Positions 1 through 9,227 of a stretch of 64,000 nucleotides of DNA are shown here, piece after piece. The notes below the pieces were generated by a model. It was not told the DNA's origin. It searched no databases and worked only from the letters and a program-made list of their open reading frames with translations. A program made the translations under genes and the position numbers. Each line of letters opens with the position of its first letter. Position 1 is the stretch's first letter. The stretch covers positions 4,871,001-4,935,000 of the forward strand of contig NZ_CP015136.1 of the NCBI RefSeq assembly GCF_001618865.1, given 5' to 3'. Origin of the DNA: Luteitalea pratensis (GTDB lineage: Bacteria; Acidobacteriota; Vicinamibacteria; Vicinamibacterales; Vicinamibacteraceae).

Positions 1-1
1 G

Positions 2-307
2 GCCGACAGCTATCGCTCGGCGGCCTGTCACGGGCCCGGGTGGATGGCCGCCGGCGACGCCGTTTCCGCCTGGGATCCCTTGTCGGGGCAAGGCATCGAG
101 AACGCGTTGCAGTCCGGATCGCGCGTGGCGCGCGCGGTCCATGCGATCCTACAGGGCGGCGACGCGGGCGCAATTTGCCGCGATTACGCTGACGAGGTCG
201 AGGCGCGGGACGGGCAGTACCGCCGCGACCGGTCGGCCTATTACGGGCGCGTGCAGCGCTGGCCCGACGCGGTCTTCTGGCGGCGCCGCACGCGCCAGGA
301 TCAATGA
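2..307 (+). CDS. FAD-dependent oxidoreductase (halogenase-like), C-terminal part
   Basis: The gene runs in from the left edge, so only the last 101 codons are visible. The reading frame is open from base 2 to the TGA at 305-307. It contains GDAVSAWDPLSGQGIENAL, which matches the C-terminal FAD-contacting motif (GDA..DPLSGQGI) of flavin monooxygenases and tryptophan-halogenase-like oxidoreductases. The tail after it is basic and aromatic-rich (RRDRSAYYGRVQRWP), as in halogenase-like proteins that accompany small peptides or quinoproteins. The N-terminal dinucleotide-binding motif lies outside the window, so catalytic completeness cannot be judged. A second fragment of the same broad family lies at 3195-3620. 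Substrate is unknown. Confidence 0.7.
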   Translation, partial: ADSYRSAACHGPGWMAAGDAVSAWDPLSGQGIENALQSGSRVARAVHAILQGGDAGAICRDYADEVEARDGQYRRDRSAYYGRVQRWPDAVFWRRRTRQDQ

Positions 308-879
308 ATCAGGCAAGTCGCGAGCGCAAGAGTAGCGGCCTGCCAACGAGCCAGCGTTGACACATTGAACGTGCGCCATGAGTTCGAATTAGGTCACCAC
401 CGCGGGGCGGGTGCATGGCTCGACACCAGACTCGCAGTATCCCAACGTGCGGCCGCGTCACCGACTAAGCGGCGACGACTGGGGCCTGCCCAGCGCAGTC
501 ATCCGATCCCAGGACACGGCACAAGGCTCCCCTCCATGTCCCGGCCTCCTTTACTCCGTGCGCGAAGGCCCATCGCCATGACGGAGTTTAGCGGAAGACG
601 GCGTTCTCCACCCGGGGCTGTCGATGGTAGCCCCAGGCCTTCTGCGATCGGCGTCGGCCGAGCGTTTGCACGTCGGTGATCACGCGATCGCGCGCCTCGA
701 ACGCGGTCCGTGTCGAGACACTCTCGACGGTCAGCGACAAGATGGCCAAGGGCAATCCGTACGCATCGTCCTGAACCTGGACTTCGTGAACAACGACGGC
801 CCGACGTTCGCCCCGGCATTGAGGGCCGAGATCGAACTCGATCGCCGGAGACCGACCGCAGAACAGGAGTCGCGCGGCC
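308..879. other. No assignable gene; one unassigned minus-strand frame
   Basis: No intact gene is convincing here. A minus-strand frame ending at 588 reads through to about 930 with a protein-like composition (for example FEAARLLFCGRSPAIEFDL), but I do not recognise it. It starts inside the decayed 3' end of the phospholipase D-like pseudogene, so it could be a remnant of that gene's neighbour or an accidental frame. Confidence 0.4.
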
Positions 880-1986
880 TCAAAGAGATCGTCGTCGGCA
901 AGGGGGGCGGACGTCATCCGCGTATTCCCATGAGCCCTCACCGGAGCCGACGACCGGTTGCGAGTGCTCGATCGGGAGTGCGTCGCCGCGTGCCCCAACT
1001 TGAAGACATCGGGCGATCTCAGTCGATCGGGCCCGGACGTGGCACTGACCCTCGAAGGCCGAGCGCACGCCAGGTCGCCTGGCTGGCGCGCCGTTGTCCT
1101 TGCCGTCACAGATGATCCGCACGTCGACGCCCCGGTCGATCGCCTTCTTGAGCGCCTGCGCGACCGGCAGATACCGGAATTCGTAGAAGCAGCAGCGCAA
1201 CGCGTCGCCAGCCTGGGCGGAGCGGATGAACCTGAGAATCGCTTCGTCGAGCTCGCGCGTGAGCCACTGGATCGCCCGCTCCTGTTCCTCCCTGCTCAAG
1301 GTCGGGTCATCTGGCTTCTTGTTGCCGAACTGGCGGACGTACGCCTGGCTGCTCGCCACGCCGCGATTGAAGAAGATGTCGTGCTCCTTCGTGCTGAAGA
1401 GCGGCTCGGTGTGCACGGTGATGAGAACGGGCGTCGCGTTGCGGTCGATGTTCTTGGGCTTGCCCCGCAACGGATGAAACGTATACGTGTAGTCGCGATC
1501 TGGCTTCGCGGTGAAGTCGTCCCACACGAAACTCTGCACCGGGTGCTGGAACGTGGTGACCTCGTCAGGCTTGGGGACCAGCGACTTGAACACCTTGAAC
1601 CCGAACATGAAGAAGCGCTCGTCCTCGGTCGGATCCGCGCGCGCGACGGCAAAGCCGAGCAGGCCCTTTCGCGCCTGCGTGTCGGCGTCGATCGCGAACG
1701 AGATCGTGTTGACGCCGGTCACGGCAAAGAGACTTGAAACCCATCCAAGATCTCGGATTTGCTGCGCATAGGAGCCTCGGATCTGTGAGTGCGGTACTCG
1801 CCCTGTCACAGCTTTCAGCCGGTTGACGCTCGGAGCAAGGCCTTCCTCAGACGGCGCCTTGGCGTCGTCGCGCGATGCTTGCCTTGTATACGGCGAGCCG
1901 AAGACGATTGATGGCGCCGACGGGGCGGTGCGCCGGAAGTGCGTGCCACGGCGTCCGGAAGAGGGACTCACAGCGCGCGTCAGCAT
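880..1986 (-). pseudogene. Phospholipase D-like protein, truncated and frameshifted
   Basis: The central part (about 1080-1730) resembles a family of PLD-like proteins: FAVTGVNTISFAID, then KGLLGFAV, SFVWDDFTAKPDRDYTY, HDIFFNRGVASSQAY and finally CCFYEFRYLPVAQALKKAID followed by DVRIICDGKDN. After that first PLD half-domain the expected HKF (HxK) catalytic motif does not appear in this frame; the following 90 residues are unrelated sequence, so the active site is lost. The likely true start, MRSKSEILDGFQ near 1770, is in a different frame from the body, pointing to a second frameshift at about 1745. Members of the superfamily cleave phosphodiester bonds; this copy is probably inactive. It sits among other broken genes. 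Confidence 0.7.
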
Positions 1987-2345
1987 CGGACCGTAGTTCC
2001 TGCTGCGGGATCACGACCGTCGCTATCGATTTGGAACGGCACGTCGGTGGCAGCCCACGCCTCCGTCACATCTTCGACGTGGGCGGCTGGTGGCGGTGGA
2101 CGCCCCCGGGACGGCGAAGTCGAACGTCGCTGCGCCGCTGCGCAGACTCTCGCCCAGGGCGGCGCGCAGGTAGTCGCAGTCAAGCGGCGCGGGAAGCGCG
2201 GTCTCCGCCGTGAGCGATAGTGGCGTCACCGCAAACTTCATGACGCAGTCAGAGCCGTGCGAGCCATGTGCCCTCCGGACGTCGGCTGACGACTCCAGCT
2301 GGGGCGCTGAAGTAGGCTCGCAGGATCGCTGGAATGCGACTGTGC
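1985..2345 (-). pseudogene. Catalase-family protein fragment, multiply frameshifted
   Basis: Three frames together resemble the C-terminal half of the intact catalase-family gene at 12020-13126. AYFSAPA (near 2310) matches KYFSAAP; CVMKFAVTP followed by LDCDYLRAALGESLR (2247 downward) matches VMKFSVRP and LDPDYLRTALANRLR; and VEDVTEAWAATDVPFQI (near 2060) matches IEDVTHDWADVAYQPV. Each block lies in a different frame, so at least two frameshifts separate them. The N-terminal heme-pocket half is absent. It is a relic of a duplicated or transferred catalase-like gene and is unlikely to make a product. Confidence 0.7.
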
Positions 2346-2979
2346 ATCTAAACGCTCCGGGCGCTCGCACCGTACAGGCAGGGTGGACAAGCGTCGAACG
2401 CGTCGTCGCGCGACCTGCGGGGCAACACACTCCATCGCCGACTCCGGCGCCGCCGAGCTCACGACTGATGGCGTCGATCACGCTCTCGTCAAGGTCTCGT
2501 CCTGTGTCGAGCACAGTTGCGCAGAGGGTGCGTCAAGGCCTTCACCGCATTACCCTCGGCCACGCCCGCGTACAGCTGTCCGTGCCTCCGCGCGAACCAG
2601 CTCGGCCAGCCGGCGGCCCTGCGGCCGAACCTGCCGACCACCGGCACCAGCATCCGTAGGTATCGCTCACCGTATTGCCGCCACGCCCAGCGTCGCCGCA
2701 ATCCCCGATTCGATCGACCGCCTTCCACCCGCCCGCCCCGGGAGCCTGCCCCGGCCTGCGTACGGTTCCAGCCCAGTCCCGAAGTGACTGGGCGGCCCAT
2801 CTACGGCGAATCGGTCCTGAGCCGCTGGACCCCTTGCCGCGACCGTTTACGGCGTCATGTTGCGGCCGTGTTGGCGCGCCGCGCGGTTCTGCTATGTTAC
2901 GGACTGCCGGTGCCGCGTTCGCCGGACTGGGAGGTTCACATCGGCCGGGTCTCGTCTGCGCGCTGACCAAGGAGGTGAC
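2346..2979. other. Non-coding stretch upstream of the small peptide gene
   Basis: No gene is recognisable. The last 120 bases hold the putative promoter and the ribosome binding site of the following small gene. Confidence 0.4.
2871..2898 (+). promoter_or_regulatory. Possible sigma-70 promoter for the 2980 peptide gene
   Basis: TTGGCG (2871-2876) and TATGTT (2893-2898) are separated by 16 bases, each matching four of six consensus positions. They lie about 80 bases upstream of the ATG at 2980. In GC-rich DNA such pairs can arise by chance, so this is a weak prediction. Confidence 0.3.
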
Positions 2980-3180
2980 ATGCCAAGAACGTTTGCGGCG
3001 ACGATTATCACGGAAGTCGAATTCGTCGGGGGGGATTCCGAGTCCGAGGAGGTTAACAAAAAATATCTTGAGCACCTGATGCAAGAACTCGAGAAGGTAG
3101 CCAGCAATCTGTCGCTACGGACCATAAAGGACACGCGCGTGACGATGTCCGCCGGTGCAATGATGCGACCTGCACGATGA
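2980..3180 (+). CDS. Small 66-residue protein of unknown function
   Basis: The ATG at 2980 is preceded by AAGGAGGTGAC (2969-2979), an almost perfect anti-16S match, with the GGAGGT core three bases from the start; this is among the strongest ribosome binding sites in the window and argues for high expression. The product is acidic in its first half (EVEFVGGDSESEEVNK), then a short amphipathic helix (YLEHLMQELEKV), then a basic Met-rich tail (TMSAGAMMRPAR). No signal peptide or metal motif is visible. It sits 14 bases upstream of a broken FAD-oxidoreductase frame and shares its strand with a ferritin-like gene. Small peptides next to halogenase-like flavoproteins can be substrates, but that is conjecture here; I do not recognise the family. 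Confidence 0.6.
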   Translation: MPRTFAATIITEVEFVGGDSESEEVNKKYLEHLMQELEKVASNLSLRTIKDTRVTMSAGAMMRPAR

Positions 3181-3194
3181 GGAGCTAACGTCCT

Positions 3195-3620
3195 GTGTCG
3201 TATTCCACAAGGGCGCTGCAGTTCGGCCAGCTTGATCAGAGACAGAGCGAGGGTCAGGCTCGTATCCCTTCACGGGTTTCTCTCTCTTCAGGCCGCGGTC
3301 GCACGGATCCCGCCCTAATCGCCAGCGCCGCGCAGCCGTCGGCGGGCATCGTGTCGTCGTGGGGCTCGTCGAGGCCCCACCTGGTTGACAGCTGCCTCGA
3401 TCCCTACGGTCCGGCCTGGCACCTTGACCGAGTTGCGTTCGAACGCCTCCTTCGCGACCAAGCGATCGCGTCGGGCGCGCGCATCCTGCCCGACACGCGC
3501 GTCGTCCACACCCGACGGTCCGCCGCGGGGACGTGGACGGTGACGACGCGGGGTGGGGAAGAAACGTCGAGGCGGGCGGCGCTGCGACAGGGACACGGCA
3601 CGTCACCGTCACCGTCGTGA
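3195..3620 (+). pseudogene. FAD-dependent halogenase-like oxidoreductase, internal fragment
   Basis: The central stretch VSSWGSSRPHLVDSCLDPYG, then AWHLDRVAFERLLRDQA and SGARILPDTRVV, matches the mid-region of tryptophan-halogenase-like flavoproteins (W-G-S, P-G-x-x-W-H-x-D-R, then the alpha helix and beta strand that follow). The N-terminal GxGxxG FAD motif and the C-terminal GDA..DPLSGQG motif are both missing, so this is a remnant about one third of full length. The frame ends at 3620. Another frame runs on to a TGA at 3701-3703 that overlaps the ATG of the next gene, suggesting the ancestral gene order was translationally coupled to the ferritin-like gene before decay. Confidence 0.6.
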
Positions 3621-3699
3621 GCGACGCGCGAGTTGAGGCAGTTGACCGTGCAGGGGCGGCAGGCGAAGCCGCACGCATGTTGAAGGAGCTAGCGCCGTC

Positions 3700-4773
3700 A
3701 TGATCACGCTCAATCAGGCACTGTTCGCCCACCTCCAGCGTCGCGATGATCCCAAGCAGGGGCTCCTCGACGCGGTTCAAGCGGCGGTTCAACTCGAGCG
3801 CGCGACGCTGCCGCCGTACCTCTATGCGCTTTATTCGTTGGATCAGGAAAAGAATGGCGTGATTGCGGAGCTGATTCGCAGTGTCTTCATGGAGGAGATG
3901 CTTCACGTCGCCCTGGCGGCGAACCTTCTGAACGCACTCGGCGGGGATCCGAGGATTGCGTCCTTCGATACGGTGCCGCGCTATCCTGGCCCGCTGCCCG
4001 GCGGCGTCGAGGACGGGGTGGTCGTGCATCTCGCGCCGTTCTCCGACTCACAGCTCGACACGTTCCTGCAGATCGAGGCGCCCGACAACGTGCTGGCGTT
4101 CCGGGTTGCCGGCGGCGAGGTCGCCGGCGAGCAGCCGCGCCGGACGATCGGGCAGTTCTACCGCGGCATTCGCGACCGCATCGGTGAGCTCGCCGACGGC
4201 GGCGTCAACCTCTTCACTGGCGATCCGGCCAGGCAACTCGCCACGGCGCTCGAGGGCGTCGTCAAAGTCAGCGACGTGGCGTCCGCGCGCGCGGCGATAG
4301 ACACCATCGTGGAGCAGGGAGAAGGTACCGAGCAATCGCCGTTGGAAGCGGCTGCCGCGACGCTGCCGGCTCACTATTATCGATTCGCGGAAATCAAGAA
4401 TGGCAAGGAGTTGATTCGCAATCCGGACGCCCATCCGACGGACCCGCCAGAGGCTCAGTTCATCTACGGCGGGGCGCCCATCGTGTTCGACCGAGATGGT
4501 GTCCTGCCGCTGCCCACCGATCCCAAGGCTACGAGCTTTGCGGAGGGCTCAGTGGAACGTACCAGGATTGATGCGTTCAACCAGACCTACAGCGCGATGC
4601 TCGTCGCGTTGCAGGCGGCGCTCACGGGAGCACCGGCGACGATCTTCGGCGCGGTGAGGCTGATGCGCCAGATGTCACAGCAGGCCGAGGAGATGGCCGC
4701 CCTGGGCATCGGTCCGACGTTCGAGTACGGGGCGATGGTCGGCGGACGCTTCAGTTACACGCCGCCGGCCTGA
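3700..4773 (+). CDS. Ferritin-like domain protein (VioB C-terminal type)
   Basis: The 357-residue product begins with the ferritin-like four-helix domain found in iminophenyl-pyruvate dimer synthase (VioB/RebD family). Candidate diiron ligands are E33 in QLERATLPPYLYALYSLD and E65/E66 with H69 in FMEEMLHVALAANLLNALGG. Family context: VioB couples oxidised tryptophan units in violacein synthesis, but stand-alone versions of this domain are widespread and mostly uncharacterised, so only an oxidoreductase-type role can be proposed. No signal peptide is seen. The ATG overlaps the stop of an upstream residual frame (ATGA at 3700-3703) and GAAGGAG lies upstream at 3682-3688. It ends 12 bases from the convergent DUF1036 gene. 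It is one of few intact genes in a decayed zone. Confidence 0.8.
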   Translation: MITLNQALFAHLQRRDDPKQGLLDAVQAAVQLERATLPPYLYALYSLDQEKNGVIAELIRSVFMEEMLHVALAANLLNALGGDPRIASFDTVPRYPGPLPGGVEDGVVVHLAPFSDSQLDTFLQIEAPDNVLAFRVAGGEVAGEQPRRTIGQFYRGIRDRIGELADGGVNLFTGDPARQLATALEGVVKVSDVASARAAIDTIVEQGEGTEQSPLEAAAATLPAHYYRFAEIKNGKELIRNPDAHPTDPPEAQFIYGGAPIVFDRDGVLPLPTDPKATSFAEGSVERTRIDAFNQTYSAMLVALQAALTGAPATIFGAVRLMRQMSQQAEEMAALGIGPTFEYGAMVGGRFSYTPPA

Positions 4774-4785
4774 CGCTGCCGGCGC

Positions 4786-5211
4786 TCAGTCGATGCGCAC
4801 CGAACCGATCCTCCTGACCTGCCCGGGCGACGGCCCCAACGTTACGACCATGCCGTTGAAGGCGTGCTGGCCGTTGTCGGCGTTCTGGAAGTCGAGCCCG
4901 ACGAAGTTCGGTTGCTGGTTGCAGCCCGTGTTGTCGTCGTAGCACTGGCTGAACGCGACATCACGAATGCGATACCAGCGGTTCCCGGTGCCGTCCCAGG
5001 TCGCTCCACCCGAGTTCTTGAACTCCTGGGCGTAGAACGACGCATTCCGGTTCACGCGGCGCAGATCGACGTCCCACAGCTTGCGGGATTGGCCCGGATT
5101 GACCGCCCACCAGCCCTGTTTCCGGAATCGCGTGGGGCCGCAGCCATTGTCACCGTATACAAGTGCGATCCATACCGGGTTGCGGTACAGATTCTGGAAC
5201 TCGAGGGCCAT
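4786..5211 (-). CDS. DUF1036 domain-containing protein
   Basis: The 141-residue product shows the DUF1036 pattern: an opening LEFQNLYRNPVWIALVYGDN, the GWWAVNPGQSRKL core, paired cysteines (GCGPTRF and QCYDDNTGCNQQ) and a beta-rich, Trp/Tyr-rich body (WDGTGNRWYRIRD). The family is uncharacterised; members are usually small exported or surface beta proteins. No clear signal peptide is present in this copy. AAGGGA precedes the ATG by about eight bases on the minus strand. A small disordered reading frame lies 39 bases upstream in the same direction, and the gene converges with the ferritin-like gene. Confidence 0.75.
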   Translation of the reverse strand: MALEFQNLYRNPVWIALVYGDNGCGPTRFRKQGWWAVNPGQSRKLWDVDLRRVNRNASFYAQEFKNSGGATWDGTGNRWYRIRDVAFSQCYDDNTGCNQQPNFVGLDFQNADNGQHAFNGMVVTLGPSPGQVRRIGSVRID

Positions 5212-5250
5212 GCTGGCATCCCTTCTGGGCGGGGTCTTACCTGTGGCGGA

Positions 5251-5427
5251 TCAAGAGCTGCTGCCGGCCGGCAGGCTCTCGGGCAACTCGTCGTGCGTGG
5301 GGGCCGTACCTGCATCATCGGCGTCGCGGTTCCGCGATGCTGAGGGCGCCTGGCCAGCGGGAGTCCGGTTGTCGGGCGGGTCTCCGTCGGGTGCGATGGG
5401 CTTCGGTGTCGGCATGGTCCTGTCCAT
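5251..5427 (-). CDS. Small disordered protein (58 residues), tentative
   Basis: A short minus-strand frame with several possible starts (GTG at 5454, ATG at 5427 or 5415) encodes a Pro-, Asp- and Ser-rich, probably unstructured peptide (KPIAPDGDPPDNRTPAG). It lies in line with, and 39 bases upstream of, the DUF1036 gene. Composition alone does not exclude a chance frame; the tandem position is the only support. Confidence 0.35.
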   Translation of the reverse strand: MDRTMPTPKPIAPDGDPPDNRTPAGQAPSASRNRDADDAGTAPTHDELPESLPAGSSS

Positions 5428-5606
5428 TTCATGAAAGGGGTTAGTCCTCGGCACTGACTAACTGATAGAGCTCGCCTTGCGTCGCTCCGGTCGTCTATCC
5501 GGAGCCCGAATCGACAGCGGTGGTAGCCGGGCGCAGCGTGACAAGTTCGGGCGCCGACGTCAAATCCGGAGTCATTGGAAATTCCCGCCGGTCGCCCACA
5601 AGCCGA

Positions 5607-6344
5607 TCAGGCCAGATCACGCTCCGACATGTAGAACTCTCGAGTGGGCACGACCTCGACGGCGACCTTCGCGTTCGCCACGTTCGCCGTCCCGGACACG
5701 GCCTTACCCTCGACCAGCCGGCTGGCTACCGTGTTCGCCTTGCCGGTGAAGCGCACGGTGACGCCGTGCCGCAGCTCATCGTCCGTGAACTGACGGCCCC
5801 GGATCTCGGCCGACACGACCTGATCGAAATCCCCCTTCCTGGTCAGGAGATGCGCGAGAAAGAGCTCCTTTCCCTTGCCGAAGAGGACGTAGGCGAGACC
5901 ATCGAGGGGCGTTGGCAACGGGAGGAGTTTCTGGACGAAGATCACGTTGCCGATGGTGACGTCGACAGCAGCGCCGATTGATGCCGGCTCGTCCGGGTAT
6001 TCGGCCGGCTGCTCGAAATGGCCGCGGAACAGCTCGCCGCTGATACGCTTGCGCTTCGGATCCGGTGGAAAGAGCTCCGGAAGGACAAAGGGATCGGGAG
6101 CAAACGTGTACACCCGCGTGTCCGGGTGGCTGTGGCGATCCTCCCTGTAGGTTCGTTGCGGATCCGCCCCGGCCTGGGAGAAGGTGCCCTCGAGGATGGT
6201 CTGATAGTCGTGCGGCGACATGAACATGGGCAGGTGATAGAAGAAGGCCGTCTCCTGGCCGAGCACGAGCATTCCGTGGCTGACCGCTCGGTCCACCCGG
6301 GCCGAATCGTGGGCGTGATCCGTCATATGCGCGTGCTGATCCAT
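5607..6344 (-). CDS. Conserved protein of unknown function, 245 residues
   Basis: I do not recognise a named family, but the frame is clean and has strongly patterned motifs: a His-rich start (MDQHAHMTDHAHDSARVD), VLGQETAFFYHLPMFMSPHD, DRHSHPDTRVYTFAPDPFVL, ELFRGHFEQP and a long beta-rich C-terminal half. The His and aromatic richness near the N-terminus could indicate metal binding. No signal peptide is visible. The ATG at 6344 is chosen because the upstream 25 codons overlap the NTF2-like remnant. It is followed in the same direction by the small frame at 5427 and DUF1036, so these may be one transcript. Its survival among broken catalase-like genes suggests it is still under selection. Confidence 0.65.
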   Translation of the reverse strand: MDQHAHMTDHAHDSARVDRAVSHGMLVLGQETAFFYHLPMFMSPHDYQTILEGTFSQAGADPQRTYREDRHSHPDTRVYTFAPDPFVLPELFPPDPKRKRISGELFRGHFEQPAEYPDEPASIGAAVDVTIGNVIFVQKLLPLPTPLDGLAYVLFGKGKELFLAHLLTRKGDFDQVVSAEIRGRQFTDDELRHGVTVRFTGKANTVASRLVEGKAVSGTANVANAKVAVEVVPTREFYMSERDLA

Positions 6345-6396
6345 GTGATGCCGCCTTTCGTTGATTGAGACCGACGAGTAGACAGGGTCAGGTGCT

Positions 6397-6649
6397 TCAA
6401 CCGGCCTCGTTCCGGGCACCGGTCATGAAGGCGTCGATCTTTTCGCGCGCGGTCTTCCTGACTCGCGCGCACCCGCTCTTCGACGTCGATGGGGAGGCTG
6501 CGGCCAGGCAGCTGTTCCAGCTTGTCCTCGAGAAAATCGAATGCGTGCGCGCCCTTTCCGATCGGGCCTACCGCCTGGTCAAACCACTTCCAGAACTCGC
6601 AGTCGTCGCGATGCTCGCGGATCAGCCCGCCTTCGAATCGGAACTTAGA
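6397..6649 (-). pseudogene. NTF2/SnoaL-like protein, C-terminal fragment
   Basis: KFRFEGGLIREHRDDCEFWK, then WFDQAVGPIGKG, matches the C-terminal strand-helix of NTF2-like (SnoaL) proteins, whose usual form is FxxGLIxEHRDxxDFWxWxxQALG. The final segment (KIDAFMTGARNEAG, ending at the TGA at 6397-6399) is in a shifted frame, indicating a frameshift near 6440. The N-terminal half is missing; the homologous part begins directly at the end of the adjacent catalase pseudogene. Confidence 0.65.
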
Positions 6650-7530
6650 GTCGATGCCACATCGCACCGACCTCGTCGCCGTGTAAATCGAAGCCGATGT
6701 CGGCGAACTCCACCTCCGGATGCAGACACGACTGCATCGCACGGTAGCACCGGCAACGAAACTCTCGAAGTAACGCCTCAAGGTGCGCGAGTTCAGGTAC
6801 GTCGCGTCGGGTTCCTGCCGAATCGTCCCTGTCGAGGTGTGGCGCGTGGACGACGGCACCTGCGCCTTGGGTGCGCTGACCGATGACGGTTTGACGAAGT
6901 ACTTCACGACGTGGCGACCAACTGATATGGCGTCTGACTGAAATACTCCCGAGTCAGTGGAGACGTCGCTGTGGAGAAAAAGCCGCCCAGCGCCGGGAAT
7001 TCCGTCCCGAGCCGAACCCTGTGCGCCGCGTCCAGAGCCATCAGTTCTGCCTCGGTGCTGCCGGCCTGCATTGCCTTGGCTCGCTCGGCGGCAAGCTCCC
7101 TTTTCAAGCCCAGGAATCGGAGGAAGTGCATCGCGTCCCGGGCGAAGAAGACGGGATGGTCCGCCAACACGAAGTCCTGTGTGGTCGCGGCTGCCTCCCC
7201 GGCCCTGCCTTCGTTGGCCAGCAAGTCCAGCAGTTTGATCGCCATGCCGTGAACGTCAGGCTTGCGGTCGTCCGATTCCCTGCCGTTCGAGAAGCGAATC
7301 CACGCCGGGAAGGAACCGGACGTGCTGAAAATTCCAGCCCGATATGCCTCAGGCACATCGTGCACACGGAATGTCGCCTGCACGACGCCGTGCGTCTTGG
7401 GATGCTGACTGCGTACACTGGTGCCGACCTGCTGGTGCACCGCAGCCATCGCGGCGCGAAGCTTCTGAAACAGAACATCGTCTTGTACTGTGGCCAGGGC
7501 CGGGCCCGGAGCGTCAGCGTCAAGAGTCAT
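6645..7530 (-). pseudogene. Catalase-family (SrpA-like) gene, broken by frameshifts
   Basis: From an ATG at 7530 about 200 residues read cleanly: RSQHPKTHGVVQATFRV (the RxxH heme-pocket motif), GSFPAWIRFSNG, VHGMAIKLLDL, TQDFVLADHPVFF and EYFSQTPYQL. The frame then stops at 6904, while the continuation (VKYFVKPSS, then DATYLNSRTLRRYFESFVAG) is in another frame and the last part (FADIGFDLHGDEVGAMWHRL, stop at 6645-6647) in a third. Two frameshifts are therefore needed. The family is related to heme catalases that act as peroxidases or catalases in the periplasm or cytosol; this copy cannot make the full fold. Compare the intact relative at 12020. Confidence 0.8.
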
Positions 7531-7872
7531 GTGTCGTCTCCAGTCGGTGCGCGTCACTCGGCCCCGGCCGTTGATGCCGCGCGCGCCATGTCGCACGCGT
7601 TCCCACAGTCCAATTATTTCGGCTACGGTTATTAAACGCCGGACGCGTCGAAATTGCACACTTCCACGATCAGCCTTTCACCCTCGGGCAACCTGCCGCA
7701 TTCGTGGCCACGCGGAGTTCGCCCGTGCGTCGGACGAGTTCCCGGAGTCGATGGTCATCGCGCTGCTTCGGCGGAGTGCAGTCGGCATGCCTGATCATCG
7801 CCGCGCGCTCAATGCCCAAGGTACACGCGACCTCTGGCAGCCTGGCGACACCTCGCGCAGCGCTGTGCCCAA
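7531..7872. other. No gene seen
   Basis: The stretch between the catalase pseudogene start and the glyoxalase-fold fragment shows no recognisable coding or structural signal. It probably includes the lost N-terminal half of the following fragment. Confidence 0.4.
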
Positions 7873-8142
7873 ATGTCCTGGCGCACAGCAGGCATCTTGC
7901 TCACCAATGCGGCGTTCCGTGCCGCCCATGGTTTCCAGGGGCCGGTGATGATCTGGCTCAACCTCAACAGCAGGCCTGACGTCGACCAATCGTTCGAGAG
8001 GTGGAAGGACGCCGGCGCAACGATCATCGCGGCCGTCCAAGACAAGCCCTGGCAGCTGCTCGAGTTCACTGTGGCGGACCTCGACGGCAATCAGCTGCGC
8101 GTGTTCTACGGCTTCAGCCGCGAGTTTAGCGACCGACGCTGA
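7873..8142 (+). pseudogene. VOC (glyoxalase-fold) protein, C-terminal half
   Basis: The 89-residue frame contains the second beta-alpha-beta-beta-beta unit of a vicinal-oxygen-chelate protein: PVMIWLNLNSRPDVDQSFER, DAGATIIAAVQDKPW and FTVADLDGNQLRVFYGF, ending in the typical D-x-x-G-x-x-L-x-x-x-Y. The first half, which contributes the other metal ligands, is absent upstream. It is either a truncated remnant or a short single-module protein; the surroundings favour a remnant. Confidence 0.55.
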
Positions 8143-8496
8143 ACATCCTGAGGGCGTTCCGGCGCGCGCGCAGCGCAAGGGCACGGCTGAGCAGCATGAG
8201 CCCGGGAAGGTCGTCTGGCCGTCTGTCCCATCCGGTCCTCTCGAACGTTCTCTTTACTGAGGCGGACTCGCGTCGAGTGGTCCCGCCGATGGCGCGCAGG
8301 TGAGGCAGCGTTCCGGGATGCTGCAGCCCCGTCATCACCTGGTCAATAGTGACGCTCGCCCGGCGGAATCAGTCGTTCGAGGTATCCGTTCTTGACCTAC
8401 TTGCATTGATCTCCATCCGGTCGGTGACCACGACGCGGGATTAGCTCCATCTCTTTGCTTCGGGCGAACTTGGGCGTGGCGCATAGAGACGAGGGG
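8143..8496. other. No gene seen
   Basis: No supported gene, hairpin or repeat was recognised in this gap. Confidence 0.35.
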
Positions 8497-8637
8497 TCAT
8501 GCGCTTCGCCTCGCCGTCGACACGGCCAGTGTGCCGGTGCCAAGGAGGATGAATGTGGAGGGCTCCGGAACAGCTGTTGGACAGATAGCACAAGTTGCGG
8601 CGCCGTTCAGTTCTTGATGTTGGAACCGTCAACGGAC
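8497..8637 (-). pseudogene. PEP-CTERM sorting-signal remnant
   Basis: On the minus strand a frame ending at 8497 reads VPEPSTFILLGTGTLAVSTA followed by RRSA and a stop. This is the classic PEP-CTERM tail: V-P-E-P-S/T, a hydrophobic helix, then a basic end, recognised by exosortase in exopolysaccharide-producing Gram-negatives. The upstream coding part is broken by stops in all frames, so only the signal survives. Confidence 0.6.
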
Positions 8638-9227
8638 GCTACAGCCCACGGTACAGCGCGCCACGACTTGACGATTCTCACCGCGCTCGACCCCACCTTG
8701 CGAAGCTCGTTCAATGCACATTCGCGGGAACGCGGAAGCTTCAATCTACTGGACACCACGTCGGGTGCGCACGAAGTCCGCGGGGCTATTCGAGCACTGT
8801 GGACGCGGAGGGCCGCGGAACGAAGTCCCTTGGGCTATCCCATCAGCGACGAATTCTCCACCGGTCGAGGAGACGAGCGGCGCAGCAAATTCGAGCGTGG
8901 CTCGATCAGTTGGACAAGCGCTCGCGGTGCTCGTGTCGACGGCGAAGTCGCCATCGATCCTGGCACTGCACTGCATCCCGTCGACGAGTGAATGACTCGA
9001 TGGCGAGGCGGCGCCGAGCACATGAACGAGATGCGGCTGTGGTCGATCTGTCCCATTGCTGCGGGTGACACTTCGGACCTGCGCGGCGACAATTATGAGA
9101 TCTGCCGGCAAGAGGCCCACCGGTATTTTCTGCGTCCAGGGAGTCAACACGTTTGCCAAATGAGTCCATGTTCCTGGCCTTTCTTTAGCCCTGCGCCGTC
9201 GTGCACTGACGTCTGCTCGCGCTCAAC
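8638..9227. other. Decayed sequence, no gene assigned
   Basis: A minus-strand frame at 8746-9159 (137 codons, beta-type composition, for example DGDFAVDTSTASACPTD) may be the eroded body of the PEP-CTERM protein whose tail lies at 8497, but I could not align it to a family. Nothing else is supported. Confidence 0.35.
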
